Assembly (NCBI RefSeq): GCF_051106095.1
Contig: NC_135787.1
Span: 173,747,001-173,811,000 of the forward strand
DNA: 64,000 bases
Direction of reading: 5' to 3'
Source of the DNA: Pogona vitticeps
Lineage: Eukaryota; Chordata; Lepidosauria; Squamata; Agamidae
In this document: piece after piece, positions 22,271-36,600 of the stretch
Layout: each line of letters starts with the position of its first letter
Position numbering within the stretch: position 1 is the first letter of the stretch
The notes under the pieces: model-generated
What the model was told of the DNA's origin: nothing
What the model saw: the letters and a program-made list of their open reading frames with translations, nothing else
Databases searched by the model: none
Translations under genes and position numbers: made by a program

Positions 22271-25200
22271 GTTTTGCTTTAGAATAACTTCAACAATTGG
22301 TTGTGTAAGATTACCACTGTAGCATATGGTAATCCTGGAGTTATTTCTTGCCACGTGCAACTGATTACTTATTATTTAGTGTCCTCCTCAATGCAATGGG
22401 CATTAAGAGTGGAGTTACGCAAATCCTTCTAGCATCCTAGCCTAGTGAACTGTTACAATCGACACGGACATCCGCTCTATATGCCTCAATATGTTTCTGC
22501 CCACAGATCTAAAAATGGACAATATCAACCCAGCTCATGTCAGGTTGGCTTCAAAATAACTGCCACAACCTATCTCAGGTCCCCAAGCTGGGAAATAGTT
22601 TGACTTGATTCTAAACCAGTTTGGCTTAGGAAATAAGCTCGGCTGCCATAACTCTCCCATCCAGTGACCTTGATGAGCACTGGTACTGCTTTGGTGACCT
22701 TTCCCCTCTTCCTCTGACACTCTGGTAGCCCTTTTTTTAAATGGCATATTCCAGGTTCTACAGCAGGATCTCTTGGCTTAGGACATAACAGCGCAGCATG
22801 CCAGGTACCGGGGGGGTGGGGTGGAGGAGAAACCTTGGCCCTATTCAGGTGTCCATCTCAAACACATTCCTTACCATCGGTGGTGCTAGTGAGGGCTGCT
22901 GGGTGTTGCAGTCCAGCAAATTCCAGAGGTCTATACTTTACCTACTCCTCTTGTAGAAAGTACCGCTCACAATCCCACACCCAGGTGTATGGATTCTATG
23001 CATTCCTTTTTAACTTGGGCATAGGTTTTAATCCAGGTCCACTAAAATCAAAGGGACTTGGTATGTCATGCCCTCTTGATATTACAAAAAGCCCTGCTAT
23101 TTAGCTTTTAACATTCAAACTCCAAAAACATTCAGAGAACAGTGAATTCTTGAATTCTGTTTCAGCACCATCCAGCCAAAGTTGGCTGTGACTAAGTCCC
23201 ATTTAAAGCAATGGAAGATGTTAGTTTCTTTTTAGAACCCTGGATTTTATTTCATGTTTTTTTTCAAATGCTGAAACCACTGTTGGAAATTATAGGGTGG
23301 TCTGGGAAGAATTTTCCATTTGCCTGGGATTCACTTCAGTACAATGACCTTCTAGCTGTTGGCATTCAGAAATACAGGCATTCAAATGCAAACTTACAGT
23401 GAGGTGCAAGAGGCAAAATCTGAATGGAAACTAAAATTGGATCAAAAATGTTTAAGCCAAAAGGAAGCCAAGTGCAGATAGCTTGTCAGCCATTCATTCT
23501 TCTAAGAGAGATGACCAGTAAAGCCAGCTATGGCAAACATAGCTAGACTTAATGTGGCTGCAGGCCAGATGGGCAGTGTATAAATTGAAGAAATTAATTA
23601 ATGGCTGCTGCATATTTCCCAGGACCACAGTCTAAGCCTCCAACAAGCTGGTTTGCTTTGACACTTTTACATTCAAACCCTGACAGATTTTTGTAAGAGT
23701 TTGGAAATGCTACTTTTCTGGACTATCACCCCTACCATCTCCCCAGTCAGCCTGGCCAGTGATTTTAGGAATAGTGGTCCCAAAATAAATAAATTAATAA
23801 ATTAATAAATTAAATGGCCCAGATTCCAGTTGATGCACATTCTGGTCAGTGCCATCAAAACTCCAACAGTGCCTTCTGCTCCCAATGCATTTGCAATGCC
23901 TGTTGCTGTACCGTTTACAGATTTATTCATGTTTTAAATGTTGTCGCTGGCATCAAGGAAAACTCAAATAATAAGCTACATGTCAGGTAGCCATAGAAAA
24001 TACACAACAGAAGCACAGATTACAATGCTGCAAACTTTTCAAAGCACATTTCAAAACAGTGCTGTAAATAGATCACGGGGCTGGCCCCTTGAAGTGAAAA
24101 ACTCAGACCCTTTTTGAGGACCAATTTCATACTCTGTATAGCTGAAAAATAGGTGAGTGAAACAGATGTCAAAACGTTGACCTGATAGAGTGGTACAGGA
24201 GACAGCTGCAGTTGTCTGCAATGCTCTTTCCAGTAGACCTACATTTAATGGCTCTTGATGACATGCAGAACAGTTCACAAGTCTTGTGGCCTATTCCATA
24301 TTTATCAATACAAAAAGGGCATCAGTTCTACTCAGAGGCCTTGGTTTTGTCTTCCATTCGACCAGCCTTGCAAAGGTATTGCTGGAGCTTCACTTAAAGG
24401 AACATTTTCAAAGCAAGGTAGAAATACTCATTGTTTGCATCTTAGCCATTAACTACAAGGGCAGGCAGGGGAATACGTGCATGTGTTAATTGTGGCATAG
24501 CACAGTGAACTGCTTAAAATTAGTGTTGTACTTTAAAAAAATAAAGATGTGCTTGGATGCTTTTATTTGGAAAAAAAAATATGTCTCTCTAGAAGTGTAC
24601 AAACTGAATGAAGTCTGTTAACTTCCCTCAATTCCAAAAATATCCTGGACATAATTCGGTAAAGCTTGATAGTATTTTAGAAACATGAAAAAGTCTAGAC
24701 CAATTACGTGTTGTCAGTGTTGCAATTTATAGAGTTGGAAATTGCTATTGTTTTGGTGACTTCGTCCAAGACGTCACAAGCCAGCACATACATGCTCCAA
24801 ATAACTCCTTCAATAGCTATGCTAGCTTAGTAACATAAATTACGTTTTAAAACTACTTAAACACTTACATGACATGTTTCAACTGTTGTAAAGACTGCTT
24901 TTGACAGATATGCTGGAGCCAACCAAGAGAAAATGAGTCACACCATTCCGTTTTGTTTAGATCAGTGGACTTCAGCACGATTCCTTCTGGACTGAGAATA
25001 TCCTGTGATCCAACAGACAGCTGATAGGATAGGCCAGTATGATTATCCACAGCGGCATACTGGTCCCAAGGCTTTCCGGACAAAGCCCCATAACTCTTAT
25101 TTAAGCAGGGATGGTAAAGTCCATTTGCTACTAGCTTCGAGCTTCCCTGTCCTCCTGTGAGTTTAGAGGCAACCCTCATAGCAGGTTGAGTGCAAGTCAG

Positions 25201-25493
25201 TGTGGGTGATTTGTCCTTGAAGAGCTAATTAAAAATCTAAAGCTGCATAAAGCACCTGCTTCTAGTGTCAATGAAAACTGCCCAAATGGGTTTGTTGATG
25301 CAATCAAAACAGCCACAGACCTTCCCTGGAACCACATCTATATGGGTTGCCAAAATGGACATCTGCGCTTAAAATTTGACCATTACACTATTTCCCCCTG
25401 TATTTCAGAAGGGCGGTTGGGGCTGATATAGCAGGAGCTTGAATATTTAGTGAGTTTTTAATATCAGTTTTAATTTAATTTAGTCTTGGTAGG

Positions 25494-25496
<3 letters not shown>
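22271..25496. other. Intergenic sequence between AKR1D1 and the PARP12-like gene
   Basis: An (AATAAATT)n patch sits at 23785-23814. A 104-codon open frame on the - strand (24865-25179) matches no family I know and has no splice or poly(A) support. No gene called. Confidence 0.5.
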
Positions 25497-25534
<38 letters not shown>

Positions 25535-25562
25535 AATTAATTAATTAATTAATTAATTAATT
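25497..25562. repeat. (TTG)n then (TTAA)n microsatellite
   Basis: TTG units to about 25533, then TTAA units forming the tail of the L2 element that follows. Confidence 0.9.
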
Positions 25563-26222
25563 TATACCCCGCCTATCTGGTGGGTGAGGACCACTCTGGG
25601 CGGCTAACAACAATAAAATACAGTAACAATATAAATAAGCAATTCTAATTAATAAAAACACTACAATACATTACATAGAGTGCAAAACAGAAACAGTAAA
25701 GAGGGAAGAAGGAGGTCAAGAGGAATATGATGGAAAGGCCTGCCCAAACATCCATGTCTTCAATTGTTTCTTAAAGATACCCAGCGAGGGAGACCCGCGA
25801 ATCTCAGGAGGGAGATTGTTCCAGAGGCGAGGAGCCACCACCGAGAAGGCCCGATTTCTTGTCTTCTCCTTCCGGGCCTCCCTCAGCGTTAGGCTCCTCA
25901 ACCTCACCTCCTGGCTCGCACAAGTGACACGGGTAGAACTTGGTGGGAGTAGGCGTTCCGCCAGATATCGAGGCCCTAAACCGTTTAGGGCTTTGTACGT
26001 AAGCGACAGCACTTTGAAGTCGATGCGGAATCGTATGGGCAGCCAATGCAATGCGGCCAGAGTGGGTGAAATATGTTGGTATTTTTTCACACCACTAAGA
26101 AGTCTGGCTGCTGCATTCTGCACCACCTGTAGTTTCCGCAGCAGCCTCAAAGGGAGCCCCACGTAGAGCGCATTACAGTGGTCTAATCTTGAGATTACAA
26201 GTGCATGTACCTTTCTAGCCAT
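25534..26222 (-). mobile_element. L2 LINE 3' end, 5'-truncated
   Basis: Open for 168 codons (25716-26222): VISRLDHCNALYVGLPLR, QVVQNAAARLLSGVKKYQH, ALHWLPIRFRIDFKV, YKALNGLGPRYLAERLLP, FSVVAPRLWNNLPPEIRG. The 3' UTR ends TATACCCCGCC next to (TTAA)n. Confidence 0.92.
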
Positions 26223-27126
26223 TGATTAAAGGGAGCACATATGAATTTCCCAGTTGTAGTGATGAGGAAGAGTTCCTCCCCCCTCCCCCCATTGAACTAT
26301 GGCTTTCAGAATCTGAAAGTTTTTTAAAAAATGTTTTCCCCCCTCCTCACTATGCTGAGGAAGTCTCGCATTCAGATTCTGGCCAGATGAACACTCACTG
26401 TGCAGCAGCAAGGGGACTCTTTCCTATTCATTCAGACTATATGAGAGGGTGGGTAATGTGCACCCAGGTTTTGTAGCTCCTACCAATCCCAATTTGTTCT
26501 TCCTGTCATGCCACCAAAAAAAGAACACTTCCTTCTTGCCTTATGGGAAGGGTAGGATACCCTGTGACCTGCTCGTCTACAGGGCTCTAAGGTACAGGTG
26601 GGCTCACTGGCACCCTCCAGCATCATAGACAACTCTGCAGTTGCTACAAAAGCCGAGGAATTAAACTGGCAATGGCACTTTTCAGCACCATAGACAGCTC
26701 CCGCTATTGCTGCCAAATTGTGGAAGTTACAGTGGCAAAAATCTTGGCAGTAGCTACCAAGTTTCATGTGGTGGGAGATTCCATTGTGGGCTTCAAACAC
26801 CTGGAAGCTGGTCAGCCTTGCAATGTTCTATACCAATTTAACTATATCTATTTGCCTACCACTGAGTAACCGTTATACTGTACGTGCAACTATGCAGCCA
26901 ACAGCTGATCTTATAGTTAAGAATACTGCAAGCAACTGAATTCCAACGCTACCCCAGGCTCTTCAGGGGGAACTATAGAAGCTGATGGAGAATAATTCTA
27001 TCAATGGCTGTTCGTCATGATGACTATATATTCCATCAGAAAACTGCTCCAACGCAAGCATGCATACTCACAGACATTGCTCAAGATTTCATGTATACGA
27101 CTGAATAATGAAAGCTAAACGAGGTA
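26223..27126. other. Intergenic, no feature recognised
   Basis: Flanks the 3' end of the PARP12-like gene. I see no repeat family or coding signal. Confidence 0.45.
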
Positions 27127-27144
27127 TTTATTGTAAAGTTTATT
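27127..27144 (-). promoter_or_regulatory. Paired poly(A) signals of the PARP12-like gene
   Basis: Two AATAAA hexamers on the - strand (27127-27132 and 27139-27144), about 220-235 bases past the stop codon. They fit a short 3' UTR. Confidence 0.6.
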
Positions 27145-27360
27145 TTGGGGGGAGGGGGGAATGCAGTGAATTTCAGCTGAAACAGATGATAAAACAATAA
27201 CTGCTATCCAGTAAGGATTTGGGCTGTCCACTCTGTAGTATTTCATGTCTATAAGTTCCAAATGTATAAAAACAGTCACAGCAGTCTTTTAAATAACAAA
27301 TATTTCAAGTATCATTTTAAAAAGATATGAAAAAAAAAAAACCAGGGAAGATTGTTGCCT

Positions 27361-27641
27361 TCACATGATCACGCAATAGGACACAGGTTCATATTCAATT
27401 ATATATGCTGGGTAAATCTGATGTTTCTCAAAGATGACGAAAATGGAAGGGTTCAGAGTATTGTCCACACAGCTGTCATAAAAGCGGTTTCCCTGGTTAG
27501 GTCTACAAGGAGGTCGAAGGTAAGTAGCTTTTCCTGGAACATAATCTCCAACCAAAACTCGAGCTACAATCATGGTCTTGGTGCGGGTGTTCGAGTGGCA
27601 ATATGCATGGGAGTAACTGGCGTCCCTTGCAAAATAGCTTC
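27361..27641 (-). CDS. PARP12-like exon 7 (terminal): catalytic C-terminus
   Basis: 281 bp from acceptor TTTTAG to TGA at 27361-27363. Encodes [14 protein letters not shown] (catalytic Tyr213), [34 protein letters not shown] and [11 protein letters not shown]. Confidence 0.93.
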
Positions 27642-30600
27642 CTAAAAGAAAAGAGGTTAGTAAGACCTTTGAAATAATGAAGGAAGGGGGATTAAGACAG
27701 CTAATATGAATTTGGCCTATACCTTATTTGTTCCTTTCATATGTCGAGCCAGCATGTCACATTGGGACAGAGAGTTCGACCAGGACACAGGGTTTCAAAT
27801 CTCTGCTTCGCTGTGGAAGCTCAAAGCCAAAGCAAAGTGTGCTCTTTATATACCTCCCCTATAGCTCTTAAAGCATTCTCTGAGCAGTTTACAATTTAAT
27901 TATGCAGGCTACATATTGCCCTTCCTCCCCCAAGCAAGCTGGGCACTCAATTTACTGACCTCAGAAGGATGGAAGACTGAGTGAACCTTGAGCCGGCTAC
28001 CTGGGAATGAACCAAGGTCATGAACAGAGTTTTGTCTGCAGTACATCAGTTTAACCACTGCACCACAAGGCACCATGAGATGCGGGGGGGGGAATGATAA
28101 ACATCTCACAGGAACACCTTTAACATCTCTCATCTCTAACTGAAACCCCAGTTAGGGATGCCATGAGTCAGAAACCATTTGTGAGCACACAACACTTCTG
28201 CTCACTCACTCCTTTGCCCGTTTTGAAAGGTCAGTTTCATTGCCAGAGTTTGGTAGGAAAGTGTCTTCTGGGGCTTGATTGGTGTTTACAAGATTAAATC
28301 CCAATGGGGACCTCTTTTTGGGTTAGGAACACACAAGCAACATGAACAGTTTCGTACAAGATTGTGCTTAAGTTATTTGAAACCCCAAATATTTGTGTTT
28401 TCTGCAACATGCAGGAGTGACTTAATGCTGTCATGCCCACTGTACAAGATAAAGAGTGCATCACAACTTGTACATCATTCTGCACACACACATCCCCATA
28501 CCTTTACCATATAGCGTTCCATGAGTTCCGCAGATTCGCCAATCAAAGTTCTGCTCACAGATCTCATGCAGATGGGATGTGCTTGTGCCATGGAACAAGA
28601 GCCTTTCAGCCACCTCTTTCCCTCCATTCAACTTTTTCATCTGGTCTCTCTGCCTATAAACAGAAGCAACACCATAAAAAAAGAAGTTCAGACTCAATGA
28701 AAGTGAGATAATTTACTTCACCATCCTTTTCCAGCTTTTGGACAAGGATCCAGGACATAGTCTATTTAGACACCTGCTGGCCTGCTTTCATAGAATCATA
28801 GACTAACTGAGTTGGAAGGAGCCTATAAATACATCAAGTCCAACCCTCTGCTCAAGGCAAGGATCCATACAACTTTTTCTAGTTTGGGCCAAAATCAACT
28901 AGGGCAACAGCTTTGCATGCAGAGGGTCTCATGCTCAACCCATTACACATGGAGTTCAGAAAGCTTTTGGTCTGGAAGACTTGAAAGATGAGACTGAGAT
29001 GGTCATTTGTGTCTGTGAAATCCAACCGGTAAGGGAACAGCATGTTTATGGCTTGAAGACTAGTCACAAAACTAAGAAGAAATGAGGATGGGTGATCTGT
29101 TTATTAGACCACTAAAAATTACAAAAGAAGCTAGCTTCCAATCCATACAGATGTTCCTCAGGCTGGACACCACAGAGCTACTCATGGTGCAAGAAGAAAG
29201 CTCCAACATTTTTGGCCATTCGTCTCTCCCAAGCGTTCCAATTCACACCACTAGACGAGCAATCAGAAATCATCACCTTTTGAGCTGAGGCTACAGTCTC
29301 CACTTTAAAAACATGCTCTAGGGCAGGCAAGGAATTCTGACCTGGATGTGCGACGAAGATTTTTAGAATTTTTATATTTCTTCTGCACCACACATCACCT
29401 GATGAAGATCTGTATGGATCAAAAGCTAGCTTCTGTTTGTAATTTTTTAATAAAGGTATGACCCACCCTCCCCTTTGACTTATGTACAAGCTTTTACATT
29501 TTTTGTAGAACTAAAAACTAAGCAAGCTATTTGAAATGACAGGAGGTGAGAAAACCACCTGCTATGATAGCCACATATAATTTACACTTACTTATGCAAC
29601 TCCCTCTTCTATTGATGGGTAACATATAACTTGTTCTTTCAAGACACAGCTATTCTCTAAATACTTTGCATTACAGCAAGGATAATTCACAACAGGACAT
29701 AGGTACTAAGATAATCCATCTTCCTTTTTCTTTACTGTGAAAATTGCAGGTAAGCTCAGGGGGAAGGCTGGGTGGGTGGCAGGGGATGTCATCATCCCCG
29801 TCAATGAAAGAGTCCTGGGTCTTCAGCCTTGAAAATCTGGTCCAGTTATTTCACTAATTCCCAACTTCAATAGCAGTCAAAAGTGGAGAAAATGAGAGAG
29901 AGTGCATGTGCTCCAGGCACTTCTAACAGGACTCAGTTCTAATACCACTCTTCCCATCCCCAAGAGAGAAAGTTAAAAACCAAACACAAACCATTGAAAA
30001 ACTTGCCAGAGAGATGGGTTCTGAATCCTTTGGATAGTACTGATCACATAACCTTCCATCGTCAACTCAAATACCTCCTTGATTTCATGATGATCCTCAG
30101 CAGACTCTGAGACCTTCACCAACTAGACATGAATCAAGAGCTGTTGTGAATGCTTGGTTTTCAGTCTATGGTTATCTTTTATTTTCTTTCATTGATATGC
30201 CACTTTTCTGACTAAAACAGAATTGGAAGTGGAATTACAATGAAATCCATATAAAACAAAACAAACCAGGAAGAGAATAGGGTGTTTTTTTTAAAAGGAC
30301 AAGTCAGCAGCATAACAGAATGGGCCAAATCCTGTTGCTTAGTAGAGTAAATTACTCTAAAGTAGGCCCATGGAATCAATTAGCATTGTAAGTTGCAGTT
30401 AGAGTAGGACCATTTCAATAAATTGATTCAATAGTTTATGGAGGAGTTGATTCACCAAATCCCTATTGATTCAATGGGTTTATTCTTGTGTTATTTACTT
30501 TACATTTCCCTGCACATTGGGGACTGCCAAAACGTCATTCCTGCACAGACAGCCAGTGTAGTGTAGTGGATAGAGTGTTAGACTAGGATTCAGGAGACCT

Positions 30601-33600
30601 CGATTCAAACCCCTACCATGCCAAGGAAGCTCATGGGTGGTAGCAATGACAAAGCACTCCTTGAACATTTCAAATGCCTTGAACCCTCATCCATGCCTGC
30701 TTTTAGCTGGAAGCAACCAGGCAGCATATCATTATCATCATCATGTGCTGTCAAATCAATTCTGACTTCTGGCAACCTCCTTCAAGGTTTTCCAGGTAGA
30801 GAATAATCAGAAGTGGTTTTCCATTCCTTTCTTCTGGAGGCACCCTGGGACTGTTGAGCTTGCCCAAGGCTACACAGGCTGGTTCTACTCACAGGAGGCA
30901 CAGTGGAGAATTGACTACCAATCTCTAGCTCCACAGCCAGATACTACGTATTCCAACACACCCAGGAACCCAGAATCGGGCCTGTCCAGGCAACTAATGA
31001 GTGTGTCCAGGTCTAGTGGCACTACTGTAGGAAATTCAATTCTGCATGCTGATTGAGAATGGTGCTCACTACTATGGAGGGGTTATATTGCCATTTCGCC
31101 AGCCGTATTGCCACGAAATAGGCCCGATAATGGGCTCTAAGTAGTGTTCAATCGGACTCCCAGCGGGATTTCCTCCACCTGCGCTGAAGCCATCTCCCAT
31201 CAATGGAAACCCTTTGGTTCTCACTACCAGGTTCCTGCTCCTCTGCCTGCACCAGTAGTTGAATGGCAACCTTTCCGCTTGTGTTTGGGAACATGAATTT
31301 GAGTTGCCAGGGGAAGCAGCTCCTTTGCACATGTTAAGCTGAAAGGGAACACCGAATACCTTATAGCCTATATCAGGCAATGCTGTTTGGTCCCAGTTTG
31401 AAGGAAACTCATGGAAGGGGAAAGAAGATTCAAAGGGTCTGCTGAAAACAGAAGACAAAAACCACAGTAACCCAGTGGCTCATACGTACAAAGCTTATTC
31501 TCAAAACACCCGAAGTTTACTAAAGAATATGTTGATTCCAATCAAGGTTGTGAAGAAGCTGGAGCAGCCTGTGGTCTAAGAGGATAAAGGTACCTCACCC
31601 CAGAGTTTTAGACCACAAGCTGCTTATGTAAAAGGTAACCATTTAATTCTATCATATATGTTAGTTCTTTCCATCCTATCAAGTCATCTCAAAGATCACT
31701 CTGAGATGCTAATTGTTGTAAGCCTTTTTTTAAGGAGAAAGGCAGGTTAAAATATTTTAAATAATATTAGAAACTTAGACTGGAAATCATCTTAGTCTGC
31801 ATTTTTTGTCTGAAAAATCAGATTTGAAGAAGAAAATTATTATGATATCTCCTCTAATTACAAAACAAAGATAATTTGGAAATAATGGAGATGAGAAAGC
31901 CTCCTACCATAACAATCATTCACAATCAGCACTTGAAAAACTCCACCTTCTAATGATGGGTTATCTCTAATACACTGTATGGTTCTCAGATTTAAATGGC
32001 ATGGGTGAGCAGCTTAATCTCCACAGTCCAGTGCTGAACCTGTGTTTTGTTTCTTCTGTATTTCAGGTAGGTGTAAGAGAGGAAGGGGCAGGACAATGTT
32101 TCTCCAATGCAAGTGGAAACCTTATGTTTTATTTGGTTCTGATCGGGGGCCAAGGAAATCCTCAACAAGGAGCTGTGGTTGAGGTTTAAGTTGACAAACA
32201 GAGCAGTTGGCAAGACGGGAGCTTCTCCTTCCCTTGGAACAAGAATTAAACTCTTCTCGCTTTGATTTATGTCAACACATGTGATAAATGTCAACACGTG
32301 CACAGGAAGGCAAATCTTAGAATCATAGAATTACAATGTTGGAAGGGGCCTATAAGGCCCTTCAGTCCAATGCCCTACTCAGTGCAGGAATACAAATCAA
32401 AGGATATTTGCCAGGTGGTTGTCTAAATTTCTCTCGAAGGCCTCCAGTGTTGGAGCACTCACCACCTCTCGAGGTAATTGGTTCCATTGCTGTACTGCTC
32501 TATCAGTTAGGAAGTTTTTCCTGATATTCAACCAAAATCTGACTTCCTGTAACTTGAACCCATTGTTGCGTGTCCTGCACTCTGGGATGATCGAGAACAG
32601 ATCTTGCCCTTCCTCTGTATGACAGCCTTTCAAATATTTGAAAAGTGTTATCATATCTCACCTCAGTTTTCATTTCTCAAGGCTAAACATGTGAAGTTCT
32701 TTTAGTATTTCCTTATAGGGCTTGGTTTCCAGTCCCCTGATCATCCTTGTTGCTCTCCTCTGAACCTGTTCTAATTTGTCTGCATCCTTGCAGTGCTACT
32801 CTCTGTTTGTACCTTTCCCTGTATTTTGTTTTAGAGCCTTGTAGATCTTGTCTCCAGAACCTTCTCTGAGCCCTGAATCCTTGTACAAGAGGAAAACTTT
32901 GAAAAATACAACTATCTTAAGATTTGGAATATAAAAAGATGCCTCCAGACATACTAGCTCAAAGAAAGGACTGGAATATCCCTACAAATGCAACATTTGA
33001 AATTTCTCCTTTTATACTACAGATCCCACCATCCACTCATCAGCATGGCCAGTGCTGTGTGCCTGTGCCAATGCAGCCTCTGCATTCAGGCTTGCTATGG
33101 AAACAATATACGTAGTTCCCTGAATAGTAGCAAAATGGTCCATTTCTTTTCCATACATCATGTGCATACATGGATTTGGGTTTGGGTTCCTCTGTTCACT
33201 TTAACACAAATTCTTTCCACCTTTTGGTTTCAGTATAGAGTACTCAAGGCTCCTTAAAACAAAAAATAAAACCAAGTACAAAAATAACAAAATTAAAGAA
33301 GATATCTATATGCCTACATATAGATACCCACACCTCCTCCAGCAGTTGACCACTCAATGGCCACCTACCCACAATAATACTGCAGATAACCAAACCAGGG
33401 TCAGAACAGCACAAGAACATTTAGAGCAGAAAAAATGTCCAATACCACTTGTCATTTTGCTGGCTACCTCCAAAGAACACAAGTCTGGGCCACCTGCAGA
33501 CTCTTCTTTTCGTCTGGTAGTAGACATTTCTCTGAACCATCTCTAGAGGAAAACAGCAACGCTCAGGGTTAAATGGTTCATCAACATCAGTTGGCAACAA

Positions 33601-36600
33601 ATTAGGCATCACCTCAACTTAGACACAGAGCAGAGAATGGACCAATTGCTTTTTTGAACATTTTTAACTCCAGTGTGGGACGTGGTGGCGCTGTGGCCTA
33701 AACCGCGGAAGCCTTTGTGTGCTGCAGGGTTAGAAGACCAGCAGTCGTAAGATCGAGTCCACGCGACGGAGTGAGCTCCCGTTGCCTGTCCCAGCTCCTC
33801 GCCAACCTAGCAGTTCGAAAGCATGTAAATACGAGTAGATAAATAGGTACCACCTGGGTGGGAAGGTGAACAGCATTCCGTGTATAGCTGTGCTGGCCAC
33901 GTGACAACAGAAACTGTCTGCGGACAAACGCTGGCTATATGGCTTGGAAACGGGGATGAGCACTGCCCCCTAGAGTCGAACACGACTGACTAAAATGTCA
34001 AGGAGAACCTTTACCTTTTTAACTCCAATAATCACACAGCCTATTGACCAGTTATTATCCTGGCTTTGGGGATGCTGGAAATTCAGATACAGAACACCAC
34101 GGAAAATTACAGAGTGTTCATGCAATCTGTTCTGCTTTTAATAGAACAGTTCTCCTAATTTTATTCATATACTTGTAAAATAGCCATAGAAACAAGCATC
34201 AGAAATATCTGAGATATGCCAAATGTGTCACCAACACATAAAAGCAAATAGTAGTTTAATAGTGAATGCTATACATAGCTTGGTTAGTGGTACCTTCTAG
34301 TGGCCAGTTCTACTAACTTCATCTTTAGAAATATATATGTTTCTAGCATTTTTCTTTTAATACTTTTTAATTTTTTCAGACAGTAGATAAGCGAACCAGT
34401 GGATACTGATCCTGCAGATGATGGAGTTCCACTGATGGCTCCATCCCTCACACCATACAGATCTACATAGGGTCAAGGCCTCCTTTTAAAAACCCATAGT
34501 TTTCATTTTGCCCACTAGCTTGTTCTCAAACGAAGGAAATAAGGGCCAAATATTTACTCTTGACAAAGCTGGTTTCCATAGTGGGTAAGAAAATAACTAC
34601 AAAACTGGTTTTCATGGATTACGTTTCACACAGAGAGTTGTAAATGACACTCCCCAGTCATTGCTTTTTGTGCCGTTCTCTTCAAGATATGATTTGAGGC
34701 ATTTTAATGCTGCTGTTGGATTTAAGGCTAGTTTCTGAAGCGTGTAAAAGCCTGGGAATGATTGAAGTCTTCCAGGGCTACTCTAGTCTTTAAAGTAAAA
34801 GCTTCCCATTGGCCTATTTTGTAACGCTTTTTGCTTCCTGATGTGGGTGGCAGGCAGACTGTTGATGAAGAGTTGTTCTTTATTGTCAATCCCTTTGGAG
34901 GAATAACAAAAATTACCTTGGAAGTTTAGTTCATACAGCTGAGTGCCAGCGTGGAAGAATACGATGCCTTTTTGGTCAGCCAGGAAAGCAGCCTCCAACT
35001 CTGAGGAGGATATCATAGCAGCAACATGCTGTGAGTTCTGCAGAAATGCCATGGGGAGGGAGGACAACAATAAAAGGGGTGTGTCTGGTATTTTGGCTTC
35101 TGCAGAGTTTCAGAACAGCTACCCATGTCTTTTAATTTCTTCTAGAATCATAGTTTTTACAACAGACAAAATCTATCAATGTAGCTCTGCTCTTCTGTCT
35201 GTTCCATCTCTGTTTGCAAGTGGGCTGGCCTACCAGCCTTTCCACCTTTCTCATCTTCCCTTCCTTTCTCCACCTTTCTCTCCCTCAGCAGGTCAGTGTT
35301 TTACCTTCCTAGCTGACGAGCCCCATGTAGTTCTGAGTACTGCAGCTTGTTTGGAAGTTTTTGCTAACAAGAATGCTACCTGTCCACCTGAATCAAAGGT
35401 GGCTTTGGGCTTGTCCTTCGCTCTGCTTCTCACATAGTAAAAGGAGCAGGTCCTGGAGGCAGGTAACAGGCTTACATACGTTTTATTTTTAAAAGGGGGT
35501 CAAACTAGACAAAATGCATTGCCTCCCCTTTTGTTTTTGTCTGTTTCTCACAACACGTTTTTCACCACTTGCATATCTTGCATTTAGCATTCTTTGTTTT
35601 GTGATTAACAAAACTTGTGGCTAACAAGTTCAGAGGAGGGCAGCAAGGATTACTAGGGGACTGGAAACAAGGACCAGGGCAGATTTAGCCCTGCTCATAT
35701 GCTTACACTTGAAAAGATAGAAAACAAATAGGAAAAGACTCCTAAACATCTCCTGTTGTTCTACTTGTTGTAGAATAATGCTGCTAGAGATGGGCATGAC
35801 TTAAGTCATGCTGCATTGTATGACCACAGCTGCTTCACATTCCCTCCCCCTCCCCAAGCTGGTTATCCCACTCACAAGCCTCTGAACACCTCCCAGGTTG
35901 TCCTCCTTCTCCACTGCTCAGTCCAGGCAGGAGCTTGGGCTGCCCTTTCCCACCTCCTCCAGCAGCCAACCACTCAGATGGGGAGGCGGGGCAGGGATTC
36001 ACCCTGTGCAGCCATTCAGTGGTCAGCTGCCAGAAGAAGTGAGGAAGGGAAGTTTAGGCTGCTGCCTACAATGGGCAGCTGGTGAAGGAAGTTGACCTGG
36101 ATGGTGCACAAAGGCTTGTGAGTTGGGCAGCCAGTCAAGGGTTGGCAGAGGGAATGCACACCAGCTGTGGTGCCATGCAATGCAGGTCGTGCAATGTGGC
36201 ACAACTTAAGTCATGTCCATCTCTAAAAACTATCTATGACTACACCCATCAAGCCCTCCACACATGGATAGAAAAAGTTTAAACCTTCCTTTTCTCACTT
36301 AAACCCTTCCTCCAATGCATAAGGCAAAAACGATTCCACCAACCCGATAGCAAAGAACATCCCCCCTGCTTTTTGGTCTTCCCATGGCAAGATGAATTTC
36401 ATGGGTTGGGGGTAATGGACATGGGGGGAAATTGAACTTCTCTTGCCTAGATCAGACCTACATATGCTTACTTTGAAGACACAAACAAAGACAAATTTAG
36501 CTGTGTGCTGTTTATATAATGCATCAGGTAGTTCAGCTTTTGTTGATTGTATTGTGGTTTTGACCGCTCACAGCTGATGATTGAATAACAGCAAGGATCG

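Noticed and set aside
24865-25179. A 104-codon open frame on the - strand between AKR1D1 and the PARP12-like gene
   Set aside because: The peptide matches no family I know. It has no splice, promoter or poly(A) context, and frames of this length are expected by chance in 64 kb.
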